Shown in pieces: positions 8,467 through 17,158 of a stretch of 64,000 nucleotides of DNA. The stretch is taken from assembly GCF_030815985.1 (NCBI RefSeq), contig NZ_JAUSXM010000001.1, positions 1,116,001-1,180,000 of the forward strand, read 5' to 3'. The position numbers were made by a program, and so were the translations under genes. A model generated the notes under the pieces. That model saw only the letters and a list, made by a program, of their open reading frames with translations. It made no database searches and had not been told where the DNA came from. Position 1 is the first letter of the stretch. Every line of letters starts with the position of its first letter. The DNA comes from Paenibacillus sp. W2I17 (GTDB taxonomy: Bacteria; Bacillota; Bacilli; Paenibacillales; Paenibacillaceae).

Positions 8467-10205
8467 TATGCATCTCCTTTTGGCAATTCTGCCGGGAATA
8501 CAGCGCGTATACGGGTTATTTCCTTAGGTATGCTTATGATTTGCAGTCCGAATTGATCTCCGTAGTGGAGTCTTATTCGCCCATGAATATTGTTCAGCCC
8601 GATTCGTTTTCTTTTTACTTCCTCTTCACTCGGTTCTGAGATTAAAATATGCTTTATTTTATCAGCTGGAATTCCCTCGCCTTGATCAACAACTTCGATG
8701 ATGACGATGCCGTCCTCCCTGTACGCATGAATCGTAATAGGTCCCTCAATTCCCCCTCCGTTATAACCATGGAAGATGCTATTCTCCACAAGGGGCTGCA
8801 GCAGCATTCGAAAAACAGGAAAATCCATCAGTCCTACTTCGATATCTTCAATCAAGTTGAAGTTTCGGTTATACCGAATGTTCTGGATCTCGATATAGTC
8901 CGCTACATTGCGTAATTCCTGGCGTAGGGAAACCTTCTCAGAAGCATCGTCTATCCCGTACTCCAATAATGAAATGAGCGACCCGATCACCACATCTACT
9001 TTCTCTATTTGTCCGAGACGTATCACATTGCTGATCGAACCAAGTGTGTTATACAGAAAATGTGGGTTAATTTGAGACTGTAACACCTGGATTTCCAACT
9101 TCCGCTCAAGTTCATTATGAAGCTCGGCTCGGCGAATCAGTTCAACAATCTGCTGAAGCATACGATCGAATGCTCGTGAAAGATCGCCAAACTCATCGTT
9201 TCGATTAATCGTTATTGTCGTTGTGAGGATACCTTGTTCTACCTGCTTCATTTTTGTTTTGAGCGTATAGAGTGGTTTTCTTATATATTTGGCAACCAAA
9301 AAAGAAATGAACAAACTTAAAATAAGACCTGCAGCGAGAAGCTCGAGGTAATAGGTTTCCAATCTGGACAACGCTGCTTTTAAGCGTGATTCATCGTTGA
9401 TCGAGATGATGGTCCAGTTGAATTTCTCCGTTGGTTTTTTCAAAAGGGAGACCGGAATACCATCGTTGGTAAACAGTTGAAGGTTTGTTTCTGTTGTATC
9501 CAGAATTTCTTCCGCTGACGTCTCCCCGATTGAAAAAGAATGATCTTGAATATTCAGAGGTCCTTTATTTTCAGAAAATCCGGCAATGATCTTACCTGAC
9601 GCAGTGATCAGAGCCAGATTCATTTGTTCCTGTTTATTAATTTTGAACAAGGTTTCTTCAATGGCATTTAGATCCAAATCAACCGCAATGGCCATAGGAA
9701 ACGGAGCACCGTTCAGATATCGAACCATCGTAACGGTCCAGCCGGAATACTTCGATTTGTAAGGTTCACTAACAAAGGTAGTCCTTCTATTCTTGTCAGC
9801 CGCATCAAATAAAGGTGCTCTTTCAGATAAAGGTTCATCGAATATTCGAGTAGGTGTACTTCCACCCAGAATGGATAAATCGCTTTTGATCAAATAAATA
9901 TTACTGACATAAATACTGTTGAGTTCATACAGCTCCCTTAATTGCTTTTTAATCACTTCGGTATTGTTGATGTTGGCTTTCACTGATGTTTCAACTGAGA
10001 AGAGAATCGTCTGGAAGGAGGAAAAATTAACGGTGAAATACTGGTCTACCTTGTCTAGTATTTGATTGGTGTAAAAAATGTCATTGGTTCTTATTTCCTT
10101 TTGCACATAGCGATAAGACAATTGGCTTATCAAGATGATGCAGCCTAATACAAATGCAAACACGATAAAAAATAATTTTAAAGGCAAGCTGATTCTTCTT
10201 GGCAT
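8466..10205 (-). CDS. YesM-type sensor histidine kinase
   Basis: 579 aa membrane kinase. One transmembrane segment lies near residues 10-30 and a second near 288-310. They bracket an extracellular dCache-like sensor of about 250 residues. A HAMP domain follows (about 312-365), then the His_kinase phosphorylation motif QSQINPHFLYN and an ATPase domain with LVENSIFHG and DQGEGIP. This architecture is typical of kinases that sense extracellular sugars or the binding-protein/sugar complex. The gene lies between the solute-binding protein gene and its partner regulator gene. It is preceded by a stem-loop, so expression may be lower than that of the binding protein. Confidence 0.93.
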   Translation of the reverse strand: MPRRISLPLKLFFIVFAFVLGCIILISQLSYRYVQKEIRTNDIFYTNQILDKVDQYFTVNFSSFQTILFSVETSVKANINNTEVIKKQLRELYELNSIYVSNIYLIKSDLSILGGSTPTRIFDEPLSERAPLFDAADKNRRTTFVSEPYKSKYSGWTVTMVRYLNGAPFPMAIAVDLDLNAIEETLFKINKQEQMNLALITASGKIIAGFSENKGPLNIQDHSFSIGETSAEEILDTTETNLQLFTNDGIPVSLLKKPTEKFNWTIISINDESRLKAALSRLETYYLELLAAGLILSLFISFLVAKYIRKPLYTLKTKMKQVEQGILTTTITINRNDEFGDLSRAFDRMLQQIVELIRRAELHNELERKLEIQVLQSQINPHFLYNTLGSISNVIRLGQIEKVDVVIGSLISLLEYGIDDASEKVSLRQELRNVADYIEIQNIRYNRNFNLIEDIEVGLMDFPVFRMLLQPLVENSIFHGYNGGGIEGPITIHAYREDGIVIIEVVDQGEGIPADKIKHILISEPSEEEVKRKRIGLNNIHGRIRLHYGDQFGLQIISIPKEITRIRAVFPAELPKGDA

Positions 10206-10256
10206 TGATCATCTTCCTTTTAGTTCCGTTTTAAACTAAGAATAGCATATGCTAAT

Positions 10257-10289
10257 AAAGAGAGGGGCTACGAATAGCCACTCTCTCTT
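10257..10289 (-). terminator. Stem-loop after the solute-binding protein gene
   Basis: The arms AAAGAGAGGGGCTA and TAGCCACTCTCTCTT (one bulge) form a strong hairpin 10 nt beyond the stop codon. In the minus direction only a short TTTATT run follows, so it may be a partial terminator or an mRNA-stabilising hairpin before the kinase gene. Confidence 0.55.
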
Positions 10290-10298
10290 CGTTTATTT

Positions 10299-11885
10299 TT
10301 ACTTGATAAGGCCGGCTTCTTTAAATTGCTGGATTGCTGTTTCCTTATATTTCTGCATGTCAAACTTGGTATCCAGCGTCTGGAGGAAATTGTCCCAGTT
10401 GGAAAGAGGCTCTTTGCCCGTCATAAATTTAACCAAGCTTTCATTAATGAAACGTGTGCGGTCAGCATCCAAGGTATCGCTTGGGTCAGGGGTCAATAAA
10501 TTCCCGGGCAACGTTGGCCCCACATATTGCTGATTGTCCTTAAAAGCTTCCGCTGTCTTCGGATTCTGGAAGCTGAAGTACTCCGCATCATCACCACGGC
10601 GTGGCATTCTATAATGGTCAACCCACAGGTACTTTTCTTTCATTTCCTTTGATAACTCGGAGGTTTTATTTTTGATCTTGCCGTCTACGACATCCCAATG
10701 GATGCCTTTGATTCCGTATGCAAAGTTCGGATAGGCTTCTTCATCCGTAAAGAGATAATTCAGCATGGACAAGATCCGAATGATTTTATCCTCGTCCGCT
10801 TTTGCGGATATGGCCCATGAATTGCCCTGGAATGATTTTCTCTCTACAATTTGATCCCCGTAAGGACCTTTCATCGGAGGAATAACGATCCATTCGGGCA
10901 CCTCGCCACTAATTTCTTTTATTTTCTGCTGATAGTCCGGCTCCAGTCTGCGAGCATCTCTGATCATGAAGCCAACTTTTCCCTTAAACATCTTTTGGTC
11001 CAACAGATCAGGCGAATTCATCGTCACCCAGTCCGGGTCAACCACCTTGGCTGCCATCATTTTATTAATGTAAGCAAGCGCCTCTTTCATTTTGGGATCG
11101 ATAAACAGAAATACCGGTTCATTATCTTTTATCTCAACGGCTGAAGGAGGATTGACGCCAAACATCCACATCAAGCTATCAAAGCCGTAGGTTTGCAGAT
11201 TACCTTCTTTATTCATACCGCCGATGAATCCGTACGTATCGTTTTTCCCATTCCCGTCCGGATCTTTCTCTGTAAAGGCTTTCATAACTTCGAACAGCTC
11301 GTCAGGTGTCGTTGGTACCTCCATATTCAACTTTTTCAGCCAATCGTTACGGATGAAGAAGCTTCGACTGATACCGTTTACATTATCATAGCCTGGAACT
11401 CCAATCGTTTTTCCTTGATAGGACATCGCCTCCCAGGAGTCGTTGCCAAACCGCTTTTGTAGTTCAGGGAATTGGTCCATATACGGTGTTAAATCCGCAA
11501 GAACTCCTTGGTCGTAATATTGCGCAAGATCAGCACGACTTTTCAAGAAGATCAGGTCTGGAATATCCCCGCCTGCAATGAGTGTATTCAGTTTGGTTGT
11601 TGCTTGACCCGCTTGAGGAATCATCATATCCAAGTCGATGTTCATCTCTTCTTCCAACATTTGGCGTTGAATATCTTCATCACGTGGAGGTACGGGAGCA
11701 GCAGCATTAAAAGTGCCTTGGTTAAACATTGAGATTTTCATTTTGTTTGCAAACTGGCCAGACTGGCCTTGCGAATTACTCGAAGTTGTTGATGTAACTT
11801 CTTCATTGCCCCCACATCCTGACAATAGCGTTCCAAGTCCTAAGATTGCCGACAGAATAGCAAATGAAATCTTTTTACGCTGCAT
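10299..11885 (-). CDS. ABC transporter extracellular sugar-binding lipoprotein
   Basis: 528 aa. A lipoprotein signal peptide ends LLSGC (Cys24), followed by a flexible Ser/Gln linker. The mature part has the solute-binding family 1 pattern: DLIFLKSRADLAQYYDQG, GVPGYDNVNG, and DPDGNGKNDTYGF, a calcium-loop-like motif common in LipO/LplA-type proteins. It captures the sugar outside the membrane and delivers it to the two permeases encoded just upstream. AAAGGAGAGG precedes ATG at 11885. An intergenic stem-loop separates it from the permease gene. Confidence 0.92.
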   Translation of the reverse strand: MQRKKISFAILSAILGLGTLLSGCGGNEEVTSTTSSNSQGQSGQFANKMKISMFNQGTFNAAAPVPPRDEDIQRQMLEEEMNIDLDMMIPQAGQATTKLNTLIAGGDIPDLIFLKSRADLAQYYDQGVLADLTPYMDQFPELQKRFGNDSWEAMSYQGKTIGVPGYDNVNGISRSFFIRNDWLKKLNMEVPTTPDELFEVMKAFTEKDPDGNGKNDTYGFIGGMNKEGNLQTYGFDSLMWMFGVNPPSAVEIKDNEPVFLFIDPKMKEALAYINKMMAAKVVDPDWVTMNSPDLLDQKMFKGKVGFMIRDARRLEPDYQQKIKEISGEVPEWIVIPPMKGPYGDQIVERKSFQGNSWAISAKADEDKIIRILSMLNYLFTDEEAYPNFAYGIKGIHWDVVDGKIKNKTSELSKEMKEKYLWVDHYRMPRRGDDAEYFSFQNPKTAEAFKDNQQYVGPTLPGNLLTPDPSDTLDADRTRFINESLVKFMTGKEPLSNWDNFLQTLDTKFDMQKYKETAIQQFKEAGLIK

Positions 11886-11909
11886 ATTGACCTCTCCTTT
11901 GCTTGTATA

Positions 11910-11932
11910 TTATCACGGTTTCCCCGTAATAA
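11910..11932 (-). other. Intergenic stem-loop between permease and binding-protein genes
   Basis: TTATCACGG at 11910-11918 pairs with CCGTAATAA at 11924-11932 with one mismatch. There is no U-tract. Such hairpins commonly protect the downstream binding-protein mRNA and raise its level relative to the permeases. Confidence 0.4.
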
Positions 11933-11950
11933 GTTAGGTTGAAATACCTT

Positions 11951-12820
11951 TTATCCTTTAACGGATCCCAGGAGTACACCTTTGGTAAAATGCTTTTGCA
12001 AAAATGGATAAACGATCAATATAGGAACTGTAGTTACAACAACTGTAGCCATCTGCACAGCGAACGTACTGACAGCCCCGGAATTGGCGAGCGAATCGGC
12101 GCTTTGAGTTGCAACGTTAAGGAGGATGTTGCGCAAAATCACTTGAAGTGGCATGTAGTTGGAATCATTGATATATACAATGGCATCAAAATAACTGTTC
12201 CAATGCCCGACTGCGTAAAATAAGGAAATGGTGGACAGTACGGGTAAGGACAGGGGTAAAATGATCCGCCATAACGTCTGAAGTTCACTGGCACCGTCTA
12301 CCCTCGCTGATTCCTCGATTTCACCGGGTAATTGCTCAAAAAAGCCTTTGATGATCACCAGATTAAATGCACTAATGAGATTTGGAATAATCAATACCCA
12401 AGGACTGTTTAACAATCCCAGAGAGCGGATTAGTAAATATGTCGGAATTAACCCCCCACTGAACATCATGGTAAACACAATGAAGAGTAAAAACGGACTT
12501 CTTCCGGGCAAATATTTTTTGGATAACGGGTAGGCCGCGATTACCGTAAAAAACACATTTAACGCAGTCCCTACAATTGTTCGAAACAACGTAATTTTAT
12601 ACGCCTGCCAGATCCCATGAGAAATGAATACTTCTTTATAGGCCAGAAAGGTAAAGGATTCTGGTATAATCACAATCCCTCTTCTTAATACTTCCGATTC
12701 TGGTGTTACGGAGACAGCAACCACATATAGAAAAGGTAGCACGCAAAGTAGGGATAACAAAATAAGAATTACATAAACGACGGTTTGCCAGACTTTTTCC
12801 CCGATTGTCAAATGGATCAT
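11951..12820 (-). CDS. Carbohydrate ABC transporter permease (MalG/YtcP type)
   Basis: 289 aa with six predicted membrane helices. The EAA loop that contacts the ATPase is seen as EIEESARVDGASELQTLWRIILPLSLP. The C-terminus KHFTKGVLLGSVKG is typical of the group. ATG at 12820 has GAGGTG 9 nt upstream and is chosen over ATG at 12850, which lies inside the previous gene. It forms a heterodimer with the permease encoded 13 nt upstream. No ATPase gene accompanies the pair. Confidence 0.93.
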   Translation of the reverse strand: MIHLTIGEKVWQTVVYVILILLSLLCVLPFLYVVAVSVTPESEVLRRGIVIIPESFTFLAYKEVFISHGIWQAYKITLFRTIVGTALNVFFTVIAAYPLSKKYLPGRSPFLLFIVFTMMFSGGLIPTYLLIRSLGLLNSPWVLIIPNLISAFNLVIIKGFFEQLPGEIEESARVDGASELQTLWRIILPLSLPVLSTISLFYAVGHWNSYFDAIVYINDSNYMPLQVILRNILLNVATQSADSLANSGAVSTFAVQMATVVVTTVPILIVYPFLQKHFTKGVLLGSVKG

Positions 12821-12833
12821 TCTAAAGACCACC

Positions 12834-13781
12834 TCACCAAATTTGCCCATCGAATTTTTTGGCGAGCTTATTCGCTGCCAACACTAAAGCAAATCCGATG
12901 ACAGCTTTAAACAATCCTACTGCAGTAGCCAAGCCAATCTTAAGACGCTCCAACCCTTCCCGGTATACCCATGTGTCGATAATATCGATCTTCTCCTGGT
13001 TAAAGGTGTTGGCAAACATGAATATTTGGTCAAAACCTGCATCCAGAATATGGCTTAATTTAAGAATCAGCATCAGAATAATGACTCCTCGAATGCCAGG
13101 TAACGTGATATGCCAGAGCTGTCTCCATTTGGAAGCGCCATCTATTCGAGCCGCTTCATATAAGCTTGGATCGATTCCTGCCAAGGCGGCAAGGTACAAA
13201 ATCGCCCCCCATCCAATATCCTTCCATACTTCAGATAAGATGATCAGCATTCTGCCCCAGGCAGGTTCGGTTAGAAACGAGATGGGTTCAACACCAAAAT
13301 CCTTCAAAATCATGTTAAAGAGACCATCGCCTGGGGCTAGTAATGCTACCATAATTCCATACACGATGACCCATGATAGAAAATGAGGTAAATAAGTGAT
13401 TGTCTGTACGATTTTCTTAAACCATTGGCTATACACTTCATTGAGGAGTAAAGCAAGTACGATAGGCGCGGAGAAACCGAACAATAACTTATACAGCGAT
13501 ATAACAATCGTATTTTTCATGATGTCCCAGAAATAAACGCCGTTCATAAAATCGGTAAAATTTTTGAATCCCACCCATGGGCTATCCCATAGTCCCAAAG
13601 CCAGGTTGTAGTTTTTAAAAGCAATCATAATTCCCGCCATAGGAATGTATTTGAATACCGCAAAGTAAATTAAAGCTGGTAATAAGAGTGCATACATCAC
13701 TTTGTGCTTTTGTATCGTCCTTATCCATGTCTTTCGCTTTTTGGAGATGGGAATGGCGTCCGCTGCCAATTTTGCTTGCAT
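12834..13781 (-). CDS. Carbohydrate ABC transporter permease (LplB/MalF type)
   Basis: 315 aa, first gene of the transporter operon. Six transmembrane helices follow a basic N-terminus (SKKRKTWIRTIQKHKVMYALLLPAL). The EAA loop reads YEAARIDGASKWRQLWHITLPGIR. ATG at 13781 follows GAGGTGATGAA; the frame is open to 13820, but no better start is seen there. The promoter region carries copy 2 of the 40-bp element and a TATTAT -10 box at 13811-13816. Confidence 0.93.
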   Translation of the reverse strand: MQAKLAADAIPISKKRKTWIRTIQKHKVMYALLLPALIYFAVFKYIPMAGIMIAFKNYNLALGLWDSPWVGFKNFTDFMNGVYFWDIMKNTIVISLYKLLFGFSAPIVLALLLNEVYSQWFKKIVQTITYLPHFLSWVIVYGIMVALLAPGDGLFNMILKDFGVEPISFLTEPAWGRMLIILSEVWKDIGWGAILYLAALAGIDPSLYEAARIDGASKWRQLWHITLPGIRGVIILMLILKLSHILDAGFDQIFMFANTFNQEKIDIIDTWVYREGLERLKIGLATAVGLFKAVIGFALVLAANKLAKKFDGQIW

Positions 13782-13833
13782 TTCATCACCTCGTCTTTGT
13801 TTGTATTTGTATAATAGCACCCGCCTATCGGAT

Positions 13834-13873
13834 AAATTTCTGAAATATCAAGAATTTCTTATAAGATTTTAAG
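13834..13873 (-). promoter_or_regulatory. Shared 40-bp operator, copy 2 (permease operon promoter)
   Basis: 34 of 40 bases match 3174-3213. In the minus direction the element ends in AGAAATTT, 17 nt before TATTAT at 13811-13816, and no good -35 box is present. That is consistent with an activator-dependent promoter. The AraC-type regulator of this locus is the likely activator (inferred). Confidence 0.55.
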
Positions 13874-13941
13874 GAAGTGTGCCAGGGCTCGTTCCAACAG
13901 CTAATTCCGGCAAGTGAGACAAGAACTTGTTCCACTAAAAT

Positions 13942-13975
13942 AAAAAAAGCCGCTATAATAGCGACTTTCAAATGC
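13942..13975 (-). terminator. Terminator after the methyltransferase gene (family member 1 of 4)
   Basis: Minus strand: AAAGTCGC, a short loop, then GCGGC and seven Ts. The sequence outside the stem (CATTTGAAAGTCGC) is shared with elements at 25092, 26510 and 59689, making a recurrent terminator type. Confidence 0.75.
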
Positions 13976-13980
13976 CGTAT

Positions 13981-14736
13981 TTATACTTCTCCCCAAAAAA
14001 TCTCAGTTTCATAATCGAATTCAACAATACCCTCTTGATTATTTTTATCAAATAAATGCCGCAGTTCTGTCATCATTGGATCGTAATTTGCATGCCCGGG
14101 TACAGGGCTGTAAGAAGATGATAACAACCGGCCTTTCAATCCCTCGAAATCGAACTCCTGACTCATTTTGAATCGCATTTCATTCATTGAACCTTCCTTG
14201 AAAAAAGAGAGAAGCATCGCCTGAGAAATATTTTTATGATTAACTTTTTCGTAGTCAGTTCCATATGTATGGAGCAGTTGATTGTACTCTTCACGAAATG
14301 GAGTACCGTTAGTAAGACGTGAATTCCAGATGAGTATTACTTTCCCACCTGGCCGTAGAATTCTGCGAAACTCGATTTGGGCTGCGGAGCGATCAAACCA
14401 GTGAAATGCCTGAGCGCAGACAATAAAATCAACCGACTGATCAGGTAATCCAGTAGATTCAGCAGAACCTGAGGTACTCTGAAATTTCGGATTACTTTCT
14501 AACATTTGCTCGGCGGCTTCCCGCATTGCCTGATTTGGCTCCACCGCGATTACATGGCTTCCGCGTTCCAGAAGTAGTTTTGAAATGATGCCAGTACCTG
14601 AACCGATGTCTGCTATATTACTGTTCACATGTAAACCAACGACGTCGTACAAATAGTCAATAGCCTCTTTTGGATAACTCGGGCGGTATTTCAAATACGA
14701 ATCGACCCGGCTCGAAAACCGTTCTCTATTGTTCAT
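13981..14736 (-). CDS. Class I SAM-dependent methyltransferase
   Basis: 251 aa. Motif I IADIGSGTGIISKLL (about 39-53) and an acidic motif II HVIAVEPNQAM bind S-adenosylmethionine. VDFIVCAQAFHWFD and LRPGGKVILIWNS are the post-motifs of the UbiE/YcgJ-like Methyltransf_11/25 group. The substrate is unknown. The gene begins 20 nt after the accessory SecA gene and is followed by a terminator, so the two are probably co-transcribed. No functional link between them is evident. Confidence 0.88.
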   Translation of the reverse strand: MNNRERFSSRVDSYLKYRPSYPKEAIDYLYDVVGLHVNSNIADIGSGTGIISKLLLERGSHVIAVEPNQAMREAAEQMLESNPKFQSTSGSAESTGLPDQSVDFIVCAQAFHWFDRSAAQIEFRRILRPGGKVILIWNSRLTNGTPFREEYNQLLHTYGTDYEKVNHKNISQAMLLSFFKEGSMNEMRFKMSQEFDFEGLKGRLLSSSYSPVPGHANYDPMMTELRHLFDKNNQEGIVEFDYETEIFWGEV

Positions 14737-14756
14737 CGATCGTCACGCTCCCATCA

Positions 14757-17042
14757 CTATTTTGACATCCTATATACTGGCTTCAGTAATAGCTTCAAAA
14801 TCTTACTGCCCCAAAAAGCAAATACCGTCGTTCCGGTCCATGAGCTGCGCTTATCTTGGCTGTATTGATCGTTGATCATATAAGTCCGAGTCGAAATAGG
14901 ACTCTTCAGACCGAACTGTTCCCATTTGTCGGGATCATTCGAACCTCCGAGTTTTCTAAGCATATTAGCCGACTCATGATCTATTTTAGCCGGAATTTGC
15001 TCGAATGCTTGGGTGATTTGCGTATGAAACTCGTCGATTGGGTTGCGACTGGTAATGCTCTCGAGATGGATGCTTTCACGAATGTAAGAAACGAATGCCA
15101 GATGGTCAGCCCAGAACTCGTCGATATAAAAAAGCCGTACACGCTGCTCCGATGGACTCATCAGTCTCCCAGCTTTCAAAATTCCGAGCCGTTCTTCATA
15201 TAGAATTCGCCTCTGATCCTCCACCATATCCGAATAACAGTTCAATTCCCGCTGAATATCGAAGTTTTGACCTATAATAACGCGCTGGATATGCTCGATT
15301 TTGCTGCGGAGCGCCGGATCATCAAGAACCTCGTCCTGATTTGGAGCGCGAAACAGTTTATGAATGCCAAAGCGAAGCATCAACTCGTCCTCCAGGCTAA
15401 TATAAAATACGGAAGACCCAGGGTCACCTTGGCGGCCGCAACGTCCGCGCAACTGGTCATCAATCCGCATGCTTTCGTTCACATATGTACCTATCACGTA
15501 TAATCCGCCCAGTTTGGCAACCACTTCTGCCTGAGCGGGATTACCACCGCCGAGACGAATGTCGACGCCGCGCCCTGCCATATTCGTAGATACCGTTACC
15601 GCGCCTATTTCTCCCGCTTTAGCGATGATTTCGGCTTCTTTTGCATCGTTTTTTGCATTTAGAACCTGGCAAGGTACGCCAGCAGCGGCAAGCGCCTCCG
15701 CCAGCATATCAGATTCCTCGACGCTTGACGTACCAATAAGAATGGGGCGTCCCATCCTATGGACGGAAGAGATTTCTTGTACAAGCGCCTTATATTTGGC
15801 TTCTTTATGGGTGTAAATTCGGTGTTTGTGGTCGATCCGTATGTTTGGCTGGTTTGGCGGAATTTGCACGACTTGCAGCGCATAGATATCCTCAAATTCC
15901 ATTGCTGAAGTGTGCGCTGTAGCCGTCATTCCGCAAATTCCCGAATATAGGCTAATAAAGTGCTGAATGGTGATCGTGCCGAGAATTCTCCCGCCGGCCT
16001 TCCACTGCAACCCTTCTTTTGCCATCAGCGCAGCTTGCAGCCCATCCGGCAAATACCTGTTCTCGGCCACACGGCCGGTGTGTTCTTCGATTAGCTCAAT
16101 TACACCGTCCCGGACGATGTAATCGACGTCTTTTTTTAATAACGATTCCACATGCAGCGCACAATTCAATGACGTTAACCAATGACTGTTATGGCTATCG
16201 TACAAATTGCCACAGCCCAGCAGCAACTCCGCTTTCGCAGCACCCGCTTCATTCAAGTAAACGTTCCGCTGGAACTCGTCAAAATCGTAATGCTCTCCTG
16301 GCCGCAGCTGCCGGGCCACTTCTGAGAAAAGAACGCCATCACTCTTGGAAGCACTCGAATCGCCACTAATAACTAACGGCACCCGTGCCTCATCAAGAAG
16401 CAATGAATCTGCTTCGTCGACGATGACGTAATGGAAAGGACGGTGTACGGTATCCGCTTCATTAAATGCGATTGTGTCACGCAAATAATCAAACCCTGCT
16501 TCTTTAGCCGTAACATAGGTTATGTCCTTGGCGTAAGCTTCCCGTTTCTCAAACAGGCTCATGCCCGCTTGAACCGAGCTTACCGTTAACCCGAGGAAAC
16601 GGTAGATCGGGCCCATCCACGCTGCATCTCGATTTGCCAAGTAGTCGTTAAAAGTAAGCACATGAACTCCTTTGCCTGTCAAAGCGTTGAGATAAACAGG
16701 CATAACAGCAGAGAGTGTTTTTCCTTCACCGGTATGCTGCTCGATCAAAAATCTCTCGTGCAAAGCAATCGCAGCCATAATTTGCACATCGTAAGGCTGT
16801 AATCCGAGTGTTCTCTTCGCAGCCTCGCAGACTAAAGCATAAGCATCAACAAGTAGCTCATCCAAAGGCGTGCCTAATCTTGCTTCTTCTTGCAGCCGAA
16901 GAGATTCCGCTTGCAGGTGCTGATCATCCCAAACTTCCAAGTTCCGTTTCCTGATAAGCTCCACTTTGTCTCGATAATCCTTCAACAAACGCCGGTTATC
17001 TCGCTCTTTGAATTCACGTATCAACTTGACGACTACATTCAT
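14757..17042 (-). CDS. Accessory SecA-like preprotein translocase ATPase
   Basis: 761 aa, shorter than housekeeping SecA (about 835-840). Walker A is HTGEGKT (103-109), Walker B is VDEADSLLLDEAR (209-220), and helicase motifs NMAGRGVDI and RGRCGRQGDPG are present. The C-terminal zinc-binding/SEC-C tail (CxCxSGxxxxxC) is absent; the protein instead ends in a basic tail. This fits a SecA2-type motor that drives export of a subset of secreted proteins through SecYEG. No secY2 or accessory Sec gene is nearby. AAGGAGG is 12 nt from the ATG. The neighbouring secreted protein gene at 17159-19459 is a possible client (inference). Confidence 0.87.
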   Translation of the reverse strand: MNVVVKLIREFKERDNRRLLKDYRDKVELIRKRNLEVWDDQHLQAESLRLQEEARLGTPLDELLVDAYALVCEAAKRTLGLQPYDVQIMAAIALHERFLIEQHTGEGKTLSAVMPVYLNALTGKGVHVLTFNDYLANRDAAWMGPIYRFLGLTVSSVQAGMSLFEKREAYAKDITYVTAKEAGFDYLRDTIAFNEADTVHRPFHYVIVDEADSLLLDEARVPLVISGDSSASKSDGVLFSEVARQLRPGEHYDFDEFQRNVYLNEAGAAKAELLLGCGNLYDSHNSHWLTSLNCALHVESLLKKDVDYIVRDGVIELIEEHTGRVAENRYLPDGLQAALMAKEGLQWKAGGRILGTITIQHFISLYSGICGMTATAHTSAMEFEDIYALQVVQIPPNQPNIRIDHKHRIYTHKEAKYKALVQEISSVHRMGRPILIGTSSVEESDMLAEALAAAGVPCQVLNAKNDAKEAEIIAKAGEIGAVTVSTNMAGRGVDIRLGGGNPAQAEVVAKLGGLYVIGTYVNESMRIDDQLRGRCGRQGDPGSSVFYISLEDELMLRFGIHKLFRAPNQDEVLDDPALRSKIEHIQRVIIGQNFDIQRELNCYSDMVEDQRRILYEERLGILKAGRLMSPSEQRVRLFYIDEFWADHLAFVSYIRESIHLESITSRNPIDEFHTQITQAFEQIPAKIDHESANMLRKLGGSNDPDKWEQFGLKSPISTRTYMINDQYSQDKRSSWTGTTVFAFWGSKILKLLLKPVYRMSK

Positions 17043-17083
17043 CGGAATTTGATTCCTCCTTAGTAGAAATAAGTTGTGAAAAG

Positions 17084-17110
17084 AAAAGACTCCATATGGA
17101 GTCTTTTTTG
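17084..17110. terminator. Terminator (palindromic, bidirectional)
   Basis: AAAAGACTCCA and its complement form a perfect palindrome at 17084-17107 with T-rich flanks on both strands. It ends the minus-strand gene at 17159-19459, upstream of the SecA-like gene. Confidence 0.75.
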
Positions 17111-17158
17111 TCGATGATTAAAGTGCCACCAAACCATTCGTTATAAGAGAAACCTACA

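Noticed and set aside
12859..13386. 175-codon plus-strand frame overlapping a permease gene
   Set aside because: Antisense shadow of the ABC permease; no start context and no recognisable domain.
13821..13833. Upstream extension of the first permease start to 13820
   Set aside because: The extra codons lack a Shine-Dalgarno site and overlap the -10 box region, while ATG at 13781 has GAGGTGATGAA before it.
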